Source: Macrocybe gigantea (taxonomy: Eukaryota > Basidiomycota > Agaricomycetes > Agaricales > Callistosporiaceae). Taken from it: DNA of 64,000 bases. The notes under the pieces were generated by a model, which worked only from the letters and a program-made list of their open reading frames with translations, ran no database searches and was not told where the DNA came from. Where the stretch lies: the NCBI GenBank assembly GCA_011319805.1, contig SJRY01000213.1, positions 1 to 64,000 of the forward strand. The letters run 5' to 3'. Below are positions 1-11,516 of the stretch, in pieces. A program made the translations under genes and the position numbers. The stretch's first letter is position 1. Every line of letters begins with the position of its first letter.

Positions 1-1224
1 AGATCGGTATAGCCTCTTCCCACTTGATCGAGAAGCGAACCAGGAACGGTCCGAAGAAGCATTCATAATATCGTCATCAGCATACATTGCAAGAAGTACG
101 ACTGAAGGATAGGATCTCACCGGTCCACTACAGGGACGCGAGAGCTGCATTGGCAATGCGCTCGCCCAGAGCGACAGACACTTTGTCATAAAAGCATTGA
201 TCTAGGGCACCTTCTAACGCGCCTTCACTCTCATCTAATTCGGGCACGATATCCTCTAGCGAGACATACTCGGCATCGATTCCCTGTGATGAACGTCCGA
301 TTGAGAAAAAACCACTGTTGACAAGCATGCGTTAAGACTCTACCTGATCGCGAAGGACGGCAGTCATGAGCTTGCAAGCCAGCTCTGCCCAACCCGACAA
401 TGCTGTCTCGGGATCGGGGAGAAATTTCATCAATAATCTTTCATGATATGGCATAGAACAGAAGAAAGAAACAGTAGTCAATTATCGTATATCCAGCTTG
501 TTGACCCCGAATACTTACCTGGGCAGCAAACAAAAAGCTTCTAAGCCAGTCGCAATCCTTTTCAATCTCTTCTTCCAGTTCTCGCAGGATGTCAGGGTCT
601 TTGACAGACTGTCTGGCAGCTTTGAAGTGTTCTTGTCGGATGAGATCGACTGTAGCGTTGAATTCGGGCGTTGTTTGGCCAGCTAGGGGGACAGTGAGGG
701 GTGTGAGGCTGAAGGGTTGAGGAGACATTGAGCCTGGAGATGAACGACTCCGTGACCTAGGTGGACTGGTGGGTGGAGATTGTGAGCCATCATTGCTGAC
801 ACCAAACAGGCCTCTTGTCACGGGTGTTGCGGATCCCGACGTCGAGGGGGCACCCTTTTGAGGGCGGCGCAACGTTTCAGATGCAGCACGTAGCAGAAGG
901 TTTGTCGTTCCGAGGGCTTTTGTCGACCCCGAACGCGCCGAGCACACAATGGCGACCTTGTGCTGATCTATATAATTTCTGACAAGGGTTCGAATCGTCA
1001 CATCTCTACAATTCTCAGCAAAAGTCTACGCACGAAACAATGTCTGCAGCGATTCTGACTGCAAACTTCCCAACGCTAGTTCCTCCGAATTTTTGCACCA
1101 GCCATTTCGCGGAAGGATCGACGGTGTTCTGATGCAGATTGGGAGGCGTTACTGGTGGTGTCGACTCCAACGAAGACGACGATGACGAAGGATCTGAAGA
1201 CGGGGGAGAAGAGTGGGCGGACAT
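1..1224 (-). CDS. HOM3: aspartokinase, 5' part (runs off the left edge)
   Basis: Aspartate kinase phosphorylates L-aspartate in the first step toward threonine and methionine. The N-terminus (from ATG at 1224) has a Ser/Pro-rich leader and then the kinase motif KFGGTSVG. The next exon carries HKVAIVCSARSG and a Ser/Pro-rich insert typical of fungal enzymes. Exons I can place: 1034-1224, 519-978, 344-437 and 121-283, with more in the first 50 bases; introns are GT-AG. Conserved segments after about 440 (IDEISPRSRDSIVGLG, LACKLMTAVLRDQ, CSSRVPVV, FFGP) fall in different frames, with changes near 390, near 145 and in the first 50 bases, each explained by loss of one or two bases. Similarity is good on both sides of each break, so sequence error is as likely as decay. 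The gene diverges from the aminopeptidase gene at 1382. Confidence 0.85.
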
Positions 1225-1381
1225 GAGCCAAGATATAATATCTTGGATTGAATTTTAAGCGGCAGGTCGATGTCGAGTCATCGCCGAAATCCGAAAAAAA
1301 AAACGATCGCGTCAACGGCCGACCGGGCTCACCTCCCTTCCCGGGAAGTCGGGCCGGCCAGCTCCGGCGATCTTTCAGGTC
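1225..1381. promoter_or_regulatory. shared divergent promoter, aspartokinase / aminopeptidase P
   Basis: A 157-bp gap separates the two divergent start codons. It contains an ATATAATAT stretch near 1230-1240 closer to the aspartokinase gene and an A-run near 1290. No specific factor site is claimed. Both genes must be driven from this short interval or from inside each other's 5' ends. Confidence 0.5.
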
Positions 1382-4300
1382 ATGTTCGCATTGCCAATCG
1401 CGCGCTGGATTGCGTCCAGGCGTCTCACCCGCTCGTTCTCAGCTTCAGCGCGCATCCTCTCCTCTCCTTTCACCACCATGGCCGCTTCTTATACCGTAAA
1501 CACAACCGAGCGTCTCTCACGCCTCCGCCAGCTCATGTCCAAGGACAAAAACAACGTTCAGGCGCTGGTCGTGCCCAGCGAAGATCAACGTACGTCATCG
1601 TACCTCGGTCGGAGAACATTTGCTCATATGGTCGTCGGTGATGGGGGCGTCTAGATTCGAGCGAGTACCTCGCGGACTGCGATAAGCGACGCGCGTTCAT
1701 CTCTGGCTTCACTGGATCAGCTGGTCGGGTGTCGATGTCTACGTTCACAGGGCCCACCTTATACCTTTTGCCTTAGGTTGCGCGGTGATCACGCTCCAGA
1801 ACGCATATCTTTTCACGGACGGGCGATACTTTCTGCAGGCGGAGAAGCAGTTAGATAGGTATATTTCAGTGCTTAACGCGTCTGGCACTTTTGACGGATT
1901 ATATACTCCATAAAGCAACTGGACGCTGATGAAGCAAGGTCTTCCCGGTAAATATCCTTCTGCAGACATTACCAAGAGATATTTCTGATATCTTGAAAGA
2001 TGTCCCGACGTGGCAGGATTTTTTGTCCAAGGCAAGCCAGCGGATGACACTAATACTGCACCAATTCGCCTCAACCTTTCGTTAGAATCTCGAACCAAAG
2101 ACGAGCATCGGCATCGACGCCAGGTTGATCTCAGCAGGTCTGCGATGCTCAAACCATTCAAGTTTCAAACTGACATTTTGTCTCAGCTGATGCTGAGAAG
2201 ATCACCGCTGCCCTAACTCCTAAGGAGTCCAAACTCGTCCCTCTTGAGAAGAACCTCGTCGACGAAGTTTGGCAGGATCGACCTGCCCGTCCTCAAAACC
2301 CTGTCTTTCACCTCGATGAGAAGTACGCAGGTGCGTGCATATATATGCACGTTCCGCTGTAATCTGATTGTCTCTCACCAGGCCAGTCGTTTAAGGATAA
2401 GGTTGAGAAAGTGCGCGAAGAATTGTCAAAGAAGAAACACCCTGCCCTCGTCGTCACGATGCTGGACGAGATTGCATGGCTGTTCAACCTACGTGGTTCC
2501 GATATCGAGTACAACCCTGGTTCGTTGTTTTTATTGTGATCTCCGCAAAAATTATGTTGAATTGTAGCTTGACAGTGTTCTTTGCTTACGCCATTGTGAC
2601 ATCCAGCTCCGTGGAGTTGTTTATTGAAAAGGCGAAACTGGACGAAACAGCCCTGAAGTACCTCGGGGTTCAAGTCAAAATCCACCTCTATGAGGATTTC
2701 TTCGCACGTCTCGAGCAACTTCCGGCAAATCTCGCGTTGGCGGAGGAATCGGTGAGTGCCGTGGTGTACAGCACCTGCCCAACTTATATTCGTACACAGA
2801 AAGTCCTCATCGGTGAAAATGCGAGTCTCGCAGTTGCAAATGCCCTCGGCAAGGTTCTGTAGTCGTTTCTTTTCTTCCCAGTGTCAGATCTAAATGCGCT
2901 TTTAGGACAAGTTTATCGTCTCCCGCTCTCCTGTCAACGATCTCAAGGCGATAAAAAACGCTACAGAGCTTGAAGGTTTCCGCCAAAGCCACATTCGTGA
3001 CGGCGCTGCCCTCGTTCGCTACTTTGCGTGGCTGGAGGAGCAGCTCGACAATGGCGTCAAGTTGGATGAATGCCAAGGAGCGGATCAGCTGGAAGCATTC
3101 AGAAAGTATATATACGTTTGGCATTCTCAGCGTCATTGATCCCTCACTGCTTGGTAGGGAAGGTGATCTGTTTCGTGGGCTTTCGTTCGACACCATCTCG
3201 TCCACCGGACCCAACGGTGGTATGGGACATTCGATTTTCTTCCTCAGATTCGCATTCACATATTCTCCCAGCTATCATCCATTACAAACCGGAGCCAAGT
3301 GATTGTGCCATCATAAAAAAGGACCAGGTATGCCGTCAATTCACCTGTCCGTTACGCAGAACTCACTCGTTCGCCAGATATACCTCTGCGACTCTGGTGG
3401 TAAGTTGACGCCGAAAAGCCGATCTATGGTGCTTCCTACATTCATATGCTTTCATTAGCTCAGTACTATGATGGGACAACTGACGTGACAAGGACATGGG
3501 TAAGGGCCTGCTTCGGAAGTGTATGGTTCTTCTATTTGACCATTGCCTAGCACTTTGGGACTCCGACAGACGAAGAGAAACGTGCGTTTACACGTGTACT
3601 GCAAGGCCACATCGCCATCGACACTGCCGTATTTCCCAACGGCACGACTGGTACGAATTTCAGACCTATGCTGCAGCCATGACGTTAAAATCTAAATTCT
3701 GTCTCGGTTTTTTTTTTTCAGGTTATGTGATGTAAGAAATACATTTCAGAAAAGGGGGCAATGGAAAAGGCTCATTCTTGTGCAACGATGTACAGTGACT
3801 CGTATGCTCGACGTGCATTATGGCAGGACGGCCTAGGTAAGTAGATAGTATGTATTCTCTGTAAATGCAATCCTGAGGCAATTCGCAGATTATCGGCAGG
3901 TCTTCGAAATTTTTGGATGAAGTTGCTGAATTGTTGATAAATGTAAAGGCATGGCACAGGTCACGGTGTCGGTCATTATCTGAACGTCCATGAAGGTAGG
4001 TCACGGCGACTAAAGAGTATCGAAACACGCCCATTTATGGTTCGACTTCTAGGTCCACATGGTATCGGCACACGAATCACTTTGAACAGCACGCCCCTCA
4101 AAGCTGGCATGACGTTGTCCAACGAACCAGGGTACTATGCCGATGGACGCTTCGGAATTCGCATCGAGAACATTGTCCTTGTGAAAGAAGTCAAGACACC
4201 CAACAATTTTGGTGATAAAGGATATCTCGGGTTTGAAAATGTGACCATGTAAGCATCTTGGGCAAAAGGCAGGCATGCCGCTGCTGTGATCAAATAATCT

Positions 4301-4474
4301 GACGCACGCAGGTGTCCGATACAAACCAAGCTGGTCGATACCGCCCTGTTGGCGACCCAAGAAAGGACTTGGCTGAACGACTACCACAAGGAAGTTTGGT
4401 CCAAGGTTTCTCCGTTGCTCAAGAAAGACCAGAGGGCTCTCAAATGGCTGGAAAAGGAGTGCTTGGCGATCTGA
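1382..4474 (+). CDS. Xaa-Pro aminopeptidase P (M24B metallopeptidase)
   Basis: This enzyme removes an N-terminal residue that precedes proline and uses two Mn ions. The N-terminal creatinase-like domain is visible ([40 protein letters not shown]). The catalytic pita-bread domain carries the metal ligands in [19 protein letters not shown], in [20 protein letters not shown] and in LSNEPGYY; the last exon ends LEKECLAI with stop at 4472-4474. I count at least a dozen short introns, and one at 2032-2085 appears to be GC-AG. No frameshift was found on reading all exons. There are two plausible starts: ATG at 1382 gives an arginine- and serine-rich leader resembling a mitochondrial presequence, and in-frame ATG at 1478 has a CACCACCATGG context and would give a cytosolic form. 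Confidence is high for the family, moderate for exact exon ends. Confidence 0.93.
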
Positions 4475-5396
4475 TCTCTGCAGACAAGCATAGGAGATTG
4501 CGAGAAGCGCTCGGAGGATTGTTTCCAAGTATGTGGATGCATGGATGCACGAGTATGTTTTGGATATCCGGATAACCTTCTGCTCTTTTATCTATACCTT
4601 TCCCGTGAGAAGCTATGACGAAGTATTTTCTACGTAAAGGAATTTGACAACCGACTTTCAAGTTTTATTCAAGCCAATTAGAGCTGGGTTAGATATTATT
4701 CGGCCGACGTTAGTAACGTGAGATACTATCAGCACCTCTTGTGATGTTAAATATCCATGTTAATAACTGTTATATATTCGGATTATGTAATAAAGTTCTC
4801 ACGGTGTTACTAACGTGAATTTCAGTATCTAACACGTTACTAACTTGTTACATATAACGGTGGAGTGCGCCAGCGGCGGCACAGCCCACTACTTTTTTTT
4901 TTTTGAAGAAGGTAATGTATATGATAGGCTAGGTAGAGGCAGTTGAGGTTGCAAGCAAATGGTAGTGAAGGAGGAAGCATAGTCATTGATAACAACTGCA
5001 AAGATGCAAAGGCACTTGAAAGTCATGCATGCAGAAGAGAGCAAGCAAATCTTCCTGGAGGGCCTTGTCCAGGTGTTGGAACAGTAGGCAAATGCACCTG
5101 GGCTTGATGTGTGTATTTTTCATCCCTGAGACCATTGACATGGAAATCATAGAGTTTTGCTAAATCCACAAGATGCTCTGGAGTCATTGAGCTCTGTCAC
5201 GCAGCATTGAACCATCCTAATCAGGAAGAGTATATAACGATATATCACATCCAATTTTTGACCATGTCATGTTAGATATGTTAATAACATGTTATTTGTA
5301 TGTTATATATCCATTGTTACTAACAAGTACATAACAAACCCTGCCCTAAAGCCAATCCAATGTCAGCTTCATGGGTCAGGTGCAAGTGATCGATTT
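4475..5396. other. AT-rich intergenic stretch with repeated GTTACTAAC motifs
   Basis: No gene is supported here. The motif GTTACTAAC, or its complement, recurs near 4703, 4815, 4846 and 5322, and similar TGTTAATAAC / TGTTATATAT strings occur near 4756-4775 and 5278-5310. These may be the ends of a degraded non-autonomous element, but I could not define termini or a target duplication. Around 4980-5215 the minus strand has broken coding-like text with stops. A T-run lies at 4893-4904. Confidence 0.4.
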
Positions 5397-5635
5397 TCAG
5401 AACGAGATATTTGCAAAGATAGGTTGATGGTCGCTAGCAAGGATGCCATTGTCTGAAAGGGATGATTCAACCTTGTATTTTTCAGCGATCCTAAAGCAAA
5501 GCATGGTTTTTCACAACCCCTCAGATTGCCATATATTCACACTTACCATCTGAGGTTGCTGCCACCAAAGACGAAATCAATCCTTGTCCAGCTGTGTGCA
5601 TTGTTTGGCTGTGTAAACCCAGTGAAAGTGGGGAT
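5397..5635 (-). pseudogene. endonuclease/exonuclease/phosphatase gene, last two exons only
   Basis: The two exons are 5547-5635 and 5397-5490, joined across a 56-bp GT-AG intron (5491-5546). They encode the C-terminal signature of the EEP superfamily: TFTGF, then RIDFVFGGSN with the catalytic Asp, then ASDHQPIFANISF and a stop at 5397-5399. The Asp-His pair of the SDHxP motif is intact. Upstream sequence is missing because the family B LTR begins at 5636. A front part of an EEP gene in the same orientation lies at 52242-53145, on the far side of the transposon island; see the findings for whether they are halves of one gene. Confidence 0.75.
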
Positions 5636-6051
5636 TGTTATGATTTCAGGACTTTTCGTTATCTTGATGATGGGCACATGACTCAAGATCACATGACAAA
5701 TATGTGATGCAAACTGCAATGCGACAAACAAGACATGATGCGACGACTCGAGGAAACCCTATGACAATGACACGTCAGCACTGATTAGGGCAAAGGGTTA
5801 TTATGCAGCACCTGCAGGATAACACACAGAGTGCAGTCGAATCCTTATTCATGCAGATGAGGATTAAGGGTTCCACATAACATGAGGATAGCATAGTCAT
5901 GGTCCATGCTCGGGAATTGTAACATATAAAAACCTAAATTGTACATAGTAGAATCTAGCTTCGAGCTGGCTAATTACTAGCATTCTTATCCCTGCCTCTC
6001 CTCTTAAAGTTAGTTAGAGTGACTTGTGCACAGAATTAGTTTTGCGTAGCA
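5636..6051 (+). repeat. family B LTR (5' LTR of B1)
   Basis: The LTR is 416 bp, beginning TGTTATGATTTCAGG and ending TTGCGTAGCA, so it has the usual TG...CA ends. The other copies are at 17446-17863, 39621-40036 and 46780-47190 (truncated). A TATAAAA box near 5925 precedes the predicted RNA start by about 32 bases. Confidence 0.9.
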
Positions 6052-6053
6052 AA

Positions 6054-6064
6054 AGCTCAAAGCT
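6054..6064 (+). other. self-primer binding site of B1
   Basis: Two bases after the LTR lies AGCTCAAAGCT. With one mismatch this is the complement of AGCTTCGAGCT, the predicted 5' end of the element's own RNA. The same arrangement is perfect in B2. Confidence 0.6.
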
Positions 6065-6746
6065 AACCCTTGTGCACCTCACTACTCTTCTTTCTCCATG
6101 CCCTTCCTTTGTTGCCCAATGGCCTCGAGTGCTGTGTGACCAAAGAAACCTGCTGCATCATTACATCTCTCTCCTCTACCGAAACTAACATTTTTACTTT
6201 CCACCACCACTCCCCACCCTGTGCCAACCTACATCCCAGTCTCTGTCAGAGGTCCTTGCTTGTAGTACTTGGATGTATGATAGGTCTAAGGGTAATGTTG
6301 AGTCTGACCCTGACTGAATTGAGCATCAAAAGGCTGTGCTGGGATAATCTTTGGAGAGTCCCACTATGTGTTTGACCAGGTAGTATGTTGACCCGGAACA
6401 TACCTCAGCAAGAGAGACAGGAGGACTCGGACATGCAGATAGTCCCTGCCCATCGACCACCCTACTCAAACATGCCCTTGAAGATCATTGTTGGAAACAT
6501 GTATTGACCCGAAACAAGAAAGGAGTTGCCAGACCGCTGGGACTTCTGACGATGAAACCTTCCTTGACTGCTGTTTGGGGCATCCCCATTGTGACGAGGA
6601 TTTGAGCTGACCCATCCACAGTTCAACAAGCACCTACCACCTTTTCTCTGGAACCAACCGAAGTGGGAGTCGACGGTCGCATGCTGCCCACACGGTACTA
6701 TTTGACAAATCACATCACACACCCAACTCCTTTTATATCACACATC

Positions 6747-7900
6747 ATGGAACTCATCGCTGCCCTCTTCGCCTTCATCACCATCATTCTCACAACCCTC
6801 TTTGCCACCAATCCTCTTGCCCTGGCCTGGGGCACCCTTCGAAACAACCCTCAGCAGGCTGAACAGGTACAAAACACAATATGGACTTTGGTCGATGCAA
6901 TCAAAGAAGAACTGGACTTGGGCAAGAAGCCCAAGAGAATGAAATCGGAACCACCGGATCCATATAAAGAAGATCCTGGTTTGATCGGAAGCTGGCTTCG
7001 ATGCATGGAAGTCTATTTCGATAAAGAGGAAATAACCAACAAGTGGGACATGATCACCTATGTGTTGCAATGGATCATGGAAAGCAAGGCTGAACATGCA
7101 TAGAATTGGGTGGACTCCAAGCTACAAGAGTGGCTAGAGTTCAAAACAGAATTAAATGGACATAGGCAGGAATTCGGAAATCATTCCACCTACAATAATT
7201 GGGAACACGGCCGCATTGTTACGCCGGCAATGGCTAACACTCCGGAAGTCAGGACGGACCCCCTTGGACATCTTCCACCATTCAAGAACTGGGAGAACTT
7301 CAAGGCAGAAGCCCGCGAGTTCTTCATGACCACAGAAACACAAAATGATGTGATAATCCAGATTAAGGAACTGTCACAATGCCAACGACCGGTCAAGGAC
7401 TACATCATTGAGTTCTGGAGCTGGGCTCCCTTGATGGAATACAACAATATTGCTCTCATTGATATCTTTAAACACGGACTTAACCAGGCACTCGGATGAT
7501 GCATCATCGAACTAGGAGGTGTCTGTAAGGAGGACATCAACTGGTAGTACAAGCAAGTGATGGAACTGGACCGGCAATACTGCCAGGCCCAAAAGAAATT
7601 CAGTGCAAAGGAGCAATTTGCTCCTAAGCAAACACAGAAACTGGCACAGGGAACCACAGCACCTAAGGAGCAAACTCCAGCACTAGTGACTGGTAATGCT
7701 CAAGGACAGCCCGATCCTAACACCATGGATGTCGACTGGATGAGGTGCGAAGGCCGCTGCTTCTGGTGCAGACAGAAGGGACATATCGGACATAACTGCC
7801 CAATGAACCCCTAACTGAAATATACTGCACGGAACATAGAAACACAGGATGAGACTACTACTGCTACTACTAAGATCGAAGAGCTGAAACAGGGTTTTCA
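6747..7900 (+). pseudogene. family B gag, broken (B1)
   Basis: The frame begins MELIAALFAFITIILTTLFA, a hydrophobic segment, then the Gag body (KMKSEPxDPYK-like region, KWDMITYVLQW, EWLEFKTELNG, GHLPPFKNWENFK). It ends in one CCHC zinc knuckle, CFWCRQKGHIGHNC, in which tryptophan replaces the usual arginine. In-frame stops lie near 7101 and 7497, among others. The B2 copy at 15468-16625 aligns throughout. Gag packages the element RNA; this copy cannot make it. Confidence 0.8.
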
Positions 7901-8159
7901 ATAGAGCTGGGAAGAAGCACTGCTTTGCCAGCTGATTATGTATCATCAAATATGAATATAAGGGACATTCCTGACCTTAAAGAATATTTCGAATAAGAAG
8001 GTGCACGAGAGTTCAGTCTCGTAAAAGGATATACCCTACCCTGAATAGCTCAACAGATCTATCGGCAGGACAAGTCTAAAGCATACTTGATCCTTAAGGC
8101 ATGGACAGACCAATCATGACAAAAGGACATCTCATTAGAGAGGCTTCGTGAGATTAACC

Positions 8160-8757
8160 AAATGAATGATCATGACGCACTCCACACATTGCTCGACCTC
8201 AGACAAAAGCCACAATTTGTCAGAGGTGGCAATGGAAACCAAATAGATGTACCCTTGACAATCACGACCTTGGACACTGGATGGACATATAGCATAAAAG
8301 CCCTGCTTGACACGGGATGTACCGGATCTTGCATAGATCAGAAGTTCGTCAAGGAAAAGGAAATCAATACAAAAAGATATCCGATTCCTATTCCAGTCCA
8401 CAATGCAGACGGAACCTGTAACATGGTGGGTGATATATGAGAATACATCGAACTAAGGGTCTGGGTCCAAGATTATGTTGAGCGAATGGTCTTCTCGGTT
8501 ACTGAACTCGGAAAGGGCCAGATCTTCATTAGTTATGAGTAGATCAAACATCACAACCCTTGGATCGATTGGAAGACAGAAAAGATCATATTTGATCGAT
8601 GCCCTGAAGAATGTCAGTGGATTGTCCAAAAAGGAAACCCCGAAGATGACAACACCTCTATCGAGACAAATGAGGTAGACTTCGAAAATGGAGAAAAACT
8701 CTTGATGATTGACCTGAACCAAGAGTTCCATCTAAGGGCTTTCCAAACAATGGCGTA
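8160..8757 (+). pseudogene. family B aspartic protease and pol 5' region (B1)
   Basis: The retropepsin-like active site reads LLDTGCTGSCID (D-T-G). It is followed by residues up to LDMILDPDS-like text, with stops at about 8438 and later. The B2 counterpart is at 14887-15237. The sequence ends at about 8757, where RT and RNase H should begin but integrase follows. Confidence 0.7.
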
Positions 8758-9281
8758 ATGGTGATGGTAGATCAGTTCACTAAAGGAGCCAAATTCATAC
8801 CAGTCAATATGGAAATCACAGCAGAAGGGGTCACTCGCAATCTGCACGACATCGTATTCCTGAATTACGGACTCCCGAAGAAAGTTATCAGTGACAGAGG
8901 AGGACAATTTGTCTCCACGTTCATGACAGACCTTTATGCACTTTTGGAAATTAAAGGAGCCCCTTCAATGCCGTACCATCCACAGACCGATGGACAAACA
9001 GAACGAGTCAATCAGGAACTTGAACAGTATCTGAAACTCTTTGTGAACTATCAGCAAACAGACTGGGCAGACTGGCTACCAATGGCTGAATTTTTCTATA
9101 ACAACCGAGTTCACTCAGCAACCAGATACTCCCCATTCTACTTGAACCATGGGCGACATCCATATACTGGAAAAGAACCTCCAAAGCATAATGCTAAGTC
9201 ACAAACTGCAGAGGAGTTCACTGAGATGATGAAGGAAATTCAGACCAAGGCTGAGACCTCCCTCTTAAAAGCTGCAGAAAC
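8758..9281 (+). pseudogene. family B integrase core fragment (B1)
   Basis: The frame reads VDQFTKGAKFIPV, then VISDRGGQFVS with the second catalytic Asp, then MPYHPQTDGQTERVNQELEQYLK with the Glu, so two residues of the DDE triad are visible. It continues with the usual Ty3 downstream region (FYNNRVHSATRYSPFYLNHG). It is open to 9281, where family A copy A begins. The integrase N-terminus and first Asp are missing because of the internal deletion. Confidence 0.85.
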
Positions 9282-9601
9282 TGTTAGGCTAGACAAATCT
9301 CAGAAAGACTCAGGCAGACTAAGTGCGAGAGTGGTCTTGAGATGATGGCAAAAGGAATATTAAGCCTAGTGCTACTGGTACATCTGGGAGTCCTTATATA
9401 CATTACAGTACTCGAGCACGGACCATGGGCTGCGCAATGCTGTGGACTGCGGATGAGTAAGACTGGAAGGAGATGACTCAGGATGACTAGGGAAGTGGGA
9501 TGACTTGATGGCTGCACGCTGCGCAGCATGACGGGGGAGATAAGGGATGTGGGAAAGATAAGATAAGAAAATGGATGGTCCTTTGGGCGACATCTGTAAC
9601 A
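9282..9601 (-). repeat. family A LTR (3' LTR of copy A)
   Basis: The LTR is 320 bp with TGTTAG...TAACA ends on the plus strand. In coding orientation it holds tandem GATA sites, three AGTCAT motifs, a TATATAA box and the AGGCTTAATAT start. The purine-rich tract lies immediately to its right (9602-9615 region). Confidence 0.9.
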
Positions 9602-9638
9602 TCACCCTCTCTGTAGATTCGCGTCCTCGTGAAAAACC

Positions 9639-10037
9639 TTAATCCAGCTGTCCCCACCCAGTATTGGTCTCCCAGGCAGTCACAGCACGCAGGGCCCATG
9701 TATGAATGAGCTCTTCATTATAGGCGCAGATATGATGGAGTGTGGTGGCGAGGAGTTTAAGTCGCCAGTTTTCTGTGCGAAGCATTTCCATTGCCTCGCG
9801 AAGTGTGATACGTTCAGCTGCAGTGGGGCCGGTCCCATCAGGGGTTCGTCCGGTCCAGAGGTGTGTGCGGATGGTCATAACATAGCGCATATGCACGCCA
9901 AGTGTGATGGCAAGGGGGTCCATGTAGTCGCTAGCATTGAGAATCCTTGCCAGATTCTCGAGGTCACTTGGGTGGTTGGGGGTAGGTGCGCAGCTGTCCT
10001 CGCTGCTGTCGATGCTGATGGGGGCGTTGGTGGTCAT
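9639..10037 (-). CDS. family A ORF3, accessory protein (copy A)
   Basis: An open frame of about 132 codons starts with ATG at 10037 (MTTNAPISIDSSE) and ends WETNTGWGQLD. Its start overlaps the pol stop as ATGA. It is rich in helix-forming residues and has no membrane segment or known domain that I recognise. Near-identical versions exist in copies C, D and F. The function is unknown. Confidence 0.7.
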   Translation of the reverse strand: MTTNAPISIDSSEDSCAPTPNHPSDLENLARILNASDYMDPLAITLGVHMRYVMTIRTHLWTGRTPDGTGPTAAERITLREAMEMLRTENWRLKLLATTLHHICAYNEELIHTWALRAVTAWETNTGWGQLD

Positions 10038-11516
10038 GAAGTGCAATTTTTGGTCTTCTTCCCTCTTGTCATGATCCTTTTATCCTGGTTCACAGTCTTC
10101 TTTAGGAAGTGGTCTAGAGCTTGCTGCGCATTCCCCAGCTCCTTCTCTTTGATCCATGTGTTCTTTTCGTGTCCGTATCCTTTCCATTTGACCAGGAATA
10201 GTGTCCCTCTCCCTTGTTTCTTCCTTTTTAGGATCTCTTCTATCTCATACTCTTCTTCATCATTTATGATTTCAGGGGTGGTGGTGATGGTCGCTCTTGT
10301 ATCTTGAAATGGGGTCCTTTGTAAGGCATGAGCAGTGTTTCATTGAACACAGGGTGTATCAGCTGCCATGATGCTGGGAGTTCCAGGCGATATGCCGAGG
10401 CTCCTTTCTTTTCAACCACCTTGAATGGTCCGTATCGGAGTGCCAATAACTTCTTTGATGGTCGATTGACTGTGATATTGGTGGCTTCTAGCCATACTCT
10501 ATCTCCTTTCTTGTATTCACGGGTGGGTTTTTGTCTCACATCGTAATTGTCTTTGGCTCGTGTTTGTGCATATTGCAGCGCAGCATTTGCTTCCTTTCGT
10601 ATTTGGTTCATTCTTTTGACGAAGTCTTTTGCTGCGGGGTTATTCCCTTCTGTCGTCTGTGGCTCTCCCTTCCAGGGGTGCATTCCATAGTTGAGGTAGA
10701 ATGGTATCTCCTTCGTTCCCTGGTGTGCTTTGTCATTGTATTGGTACTCTGCGATTGCTATCCATTCTGCCCAATCGTCCTGTAAGTTGTTTGTGAAGCT
10801 TCTGAGGAAGGCTTCCGTTTCTTGGTGGGATCGCTCTGCCTGTCCATCTGTCTGTGGGTGATAGGCCGTTGATAGATTTTGCTTTGTTCCGAGTAATTTT
10901 AGAAGTGCTGTCATGAATCATGCTGCAAACTGGAGTCCTCGATCACTGATGATCTTTCGTGGATTCCATGAAGCCGCCACACATTGTCTCGGTATAGTCA
11001 TGCGAGACCTTCTGCTGTGAGTTCGGTCTTTGTGGGAACTAGGTGGATCATCTTGGTCAGGCGGTCTGTGACTGCGGCGATGGCATTAAAGCCATTCGAG
11101 CTGGGTAGCAGTCCTATGAGATCTACTCCGATATCTTCCCATGGTTGCTGTGGGACTTCGTGCAGGTGCAGGGGTGCATGTTTCTTTTGTCAGATGATTT
11201 TGTTTCATTGACATGTTTCACATCCATTGACATACTTCTTGATGTCCGTTAGCATTGATGGCCACTAATAGGTATGGCTTATGAGCTCGTGCATGCGGTA
11301 TTGCCCTGGGTGTCCTCCGATGGGTGTGTCGTGGTGTTCAAACATGATGTTTTCCTTCAGTTTGTTGTCTGGAGGAACATAGATTTTCCCTCCTACATAT
11401 ACGATGTGGTCGTCTTCTGTGAACCAGTGTGGTTTTTCCTTCAGTCCTGTTGTTACGATCGTCTCCCTTCGTGTGCATTGTCGAATTTGTTCTATCCTTG
11501 AGGATTCGATCATCAT
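10038..11516 (-). pseudogene. family A pol 3' part: integrase and chromodomain (copy A)
   Basis: Coding runs right to left: H2C2 zinc-binding region ([19 protein letters not shown]), integrase core with AYHPQTDGQAERSHQETE, then the GPF/Y-like region (LALRYGPFKVVEKKGASAYRLELP) and chromodomain. The start codes for the segment just downstream of RNase H; everything before it is deleted. Stops and shifts near 10915 and 11190-11270 break the frame. Confidence 0.75.

Larger units (their letters stand above)
5636..9281 (+). mobile_element. family B Ty3/Gypsy element, copy B1, 5' LTR to integrase with internal deletion
   Basis: This is the left part of a Ty3/Gypsy retrotransposon on the plus strand. 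It has a 5' LTR, leader, gag, protease and the core of the integrase, but reverse transcriptase and RNase H are gone: sequence from upstream of RT is joined directly to integrase near 8757. The 3' end is cut off at 9281 by insertion of family A copy A, flanked on this side by GAAAC. B2 (12831-17863) is the same family on the other strand and still has its RT. The base before the LTR is GGGAT; I did not find a matching partner. The copy is dead: gag, protease and surrounding frames carry stops. Confidence 0.85.
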
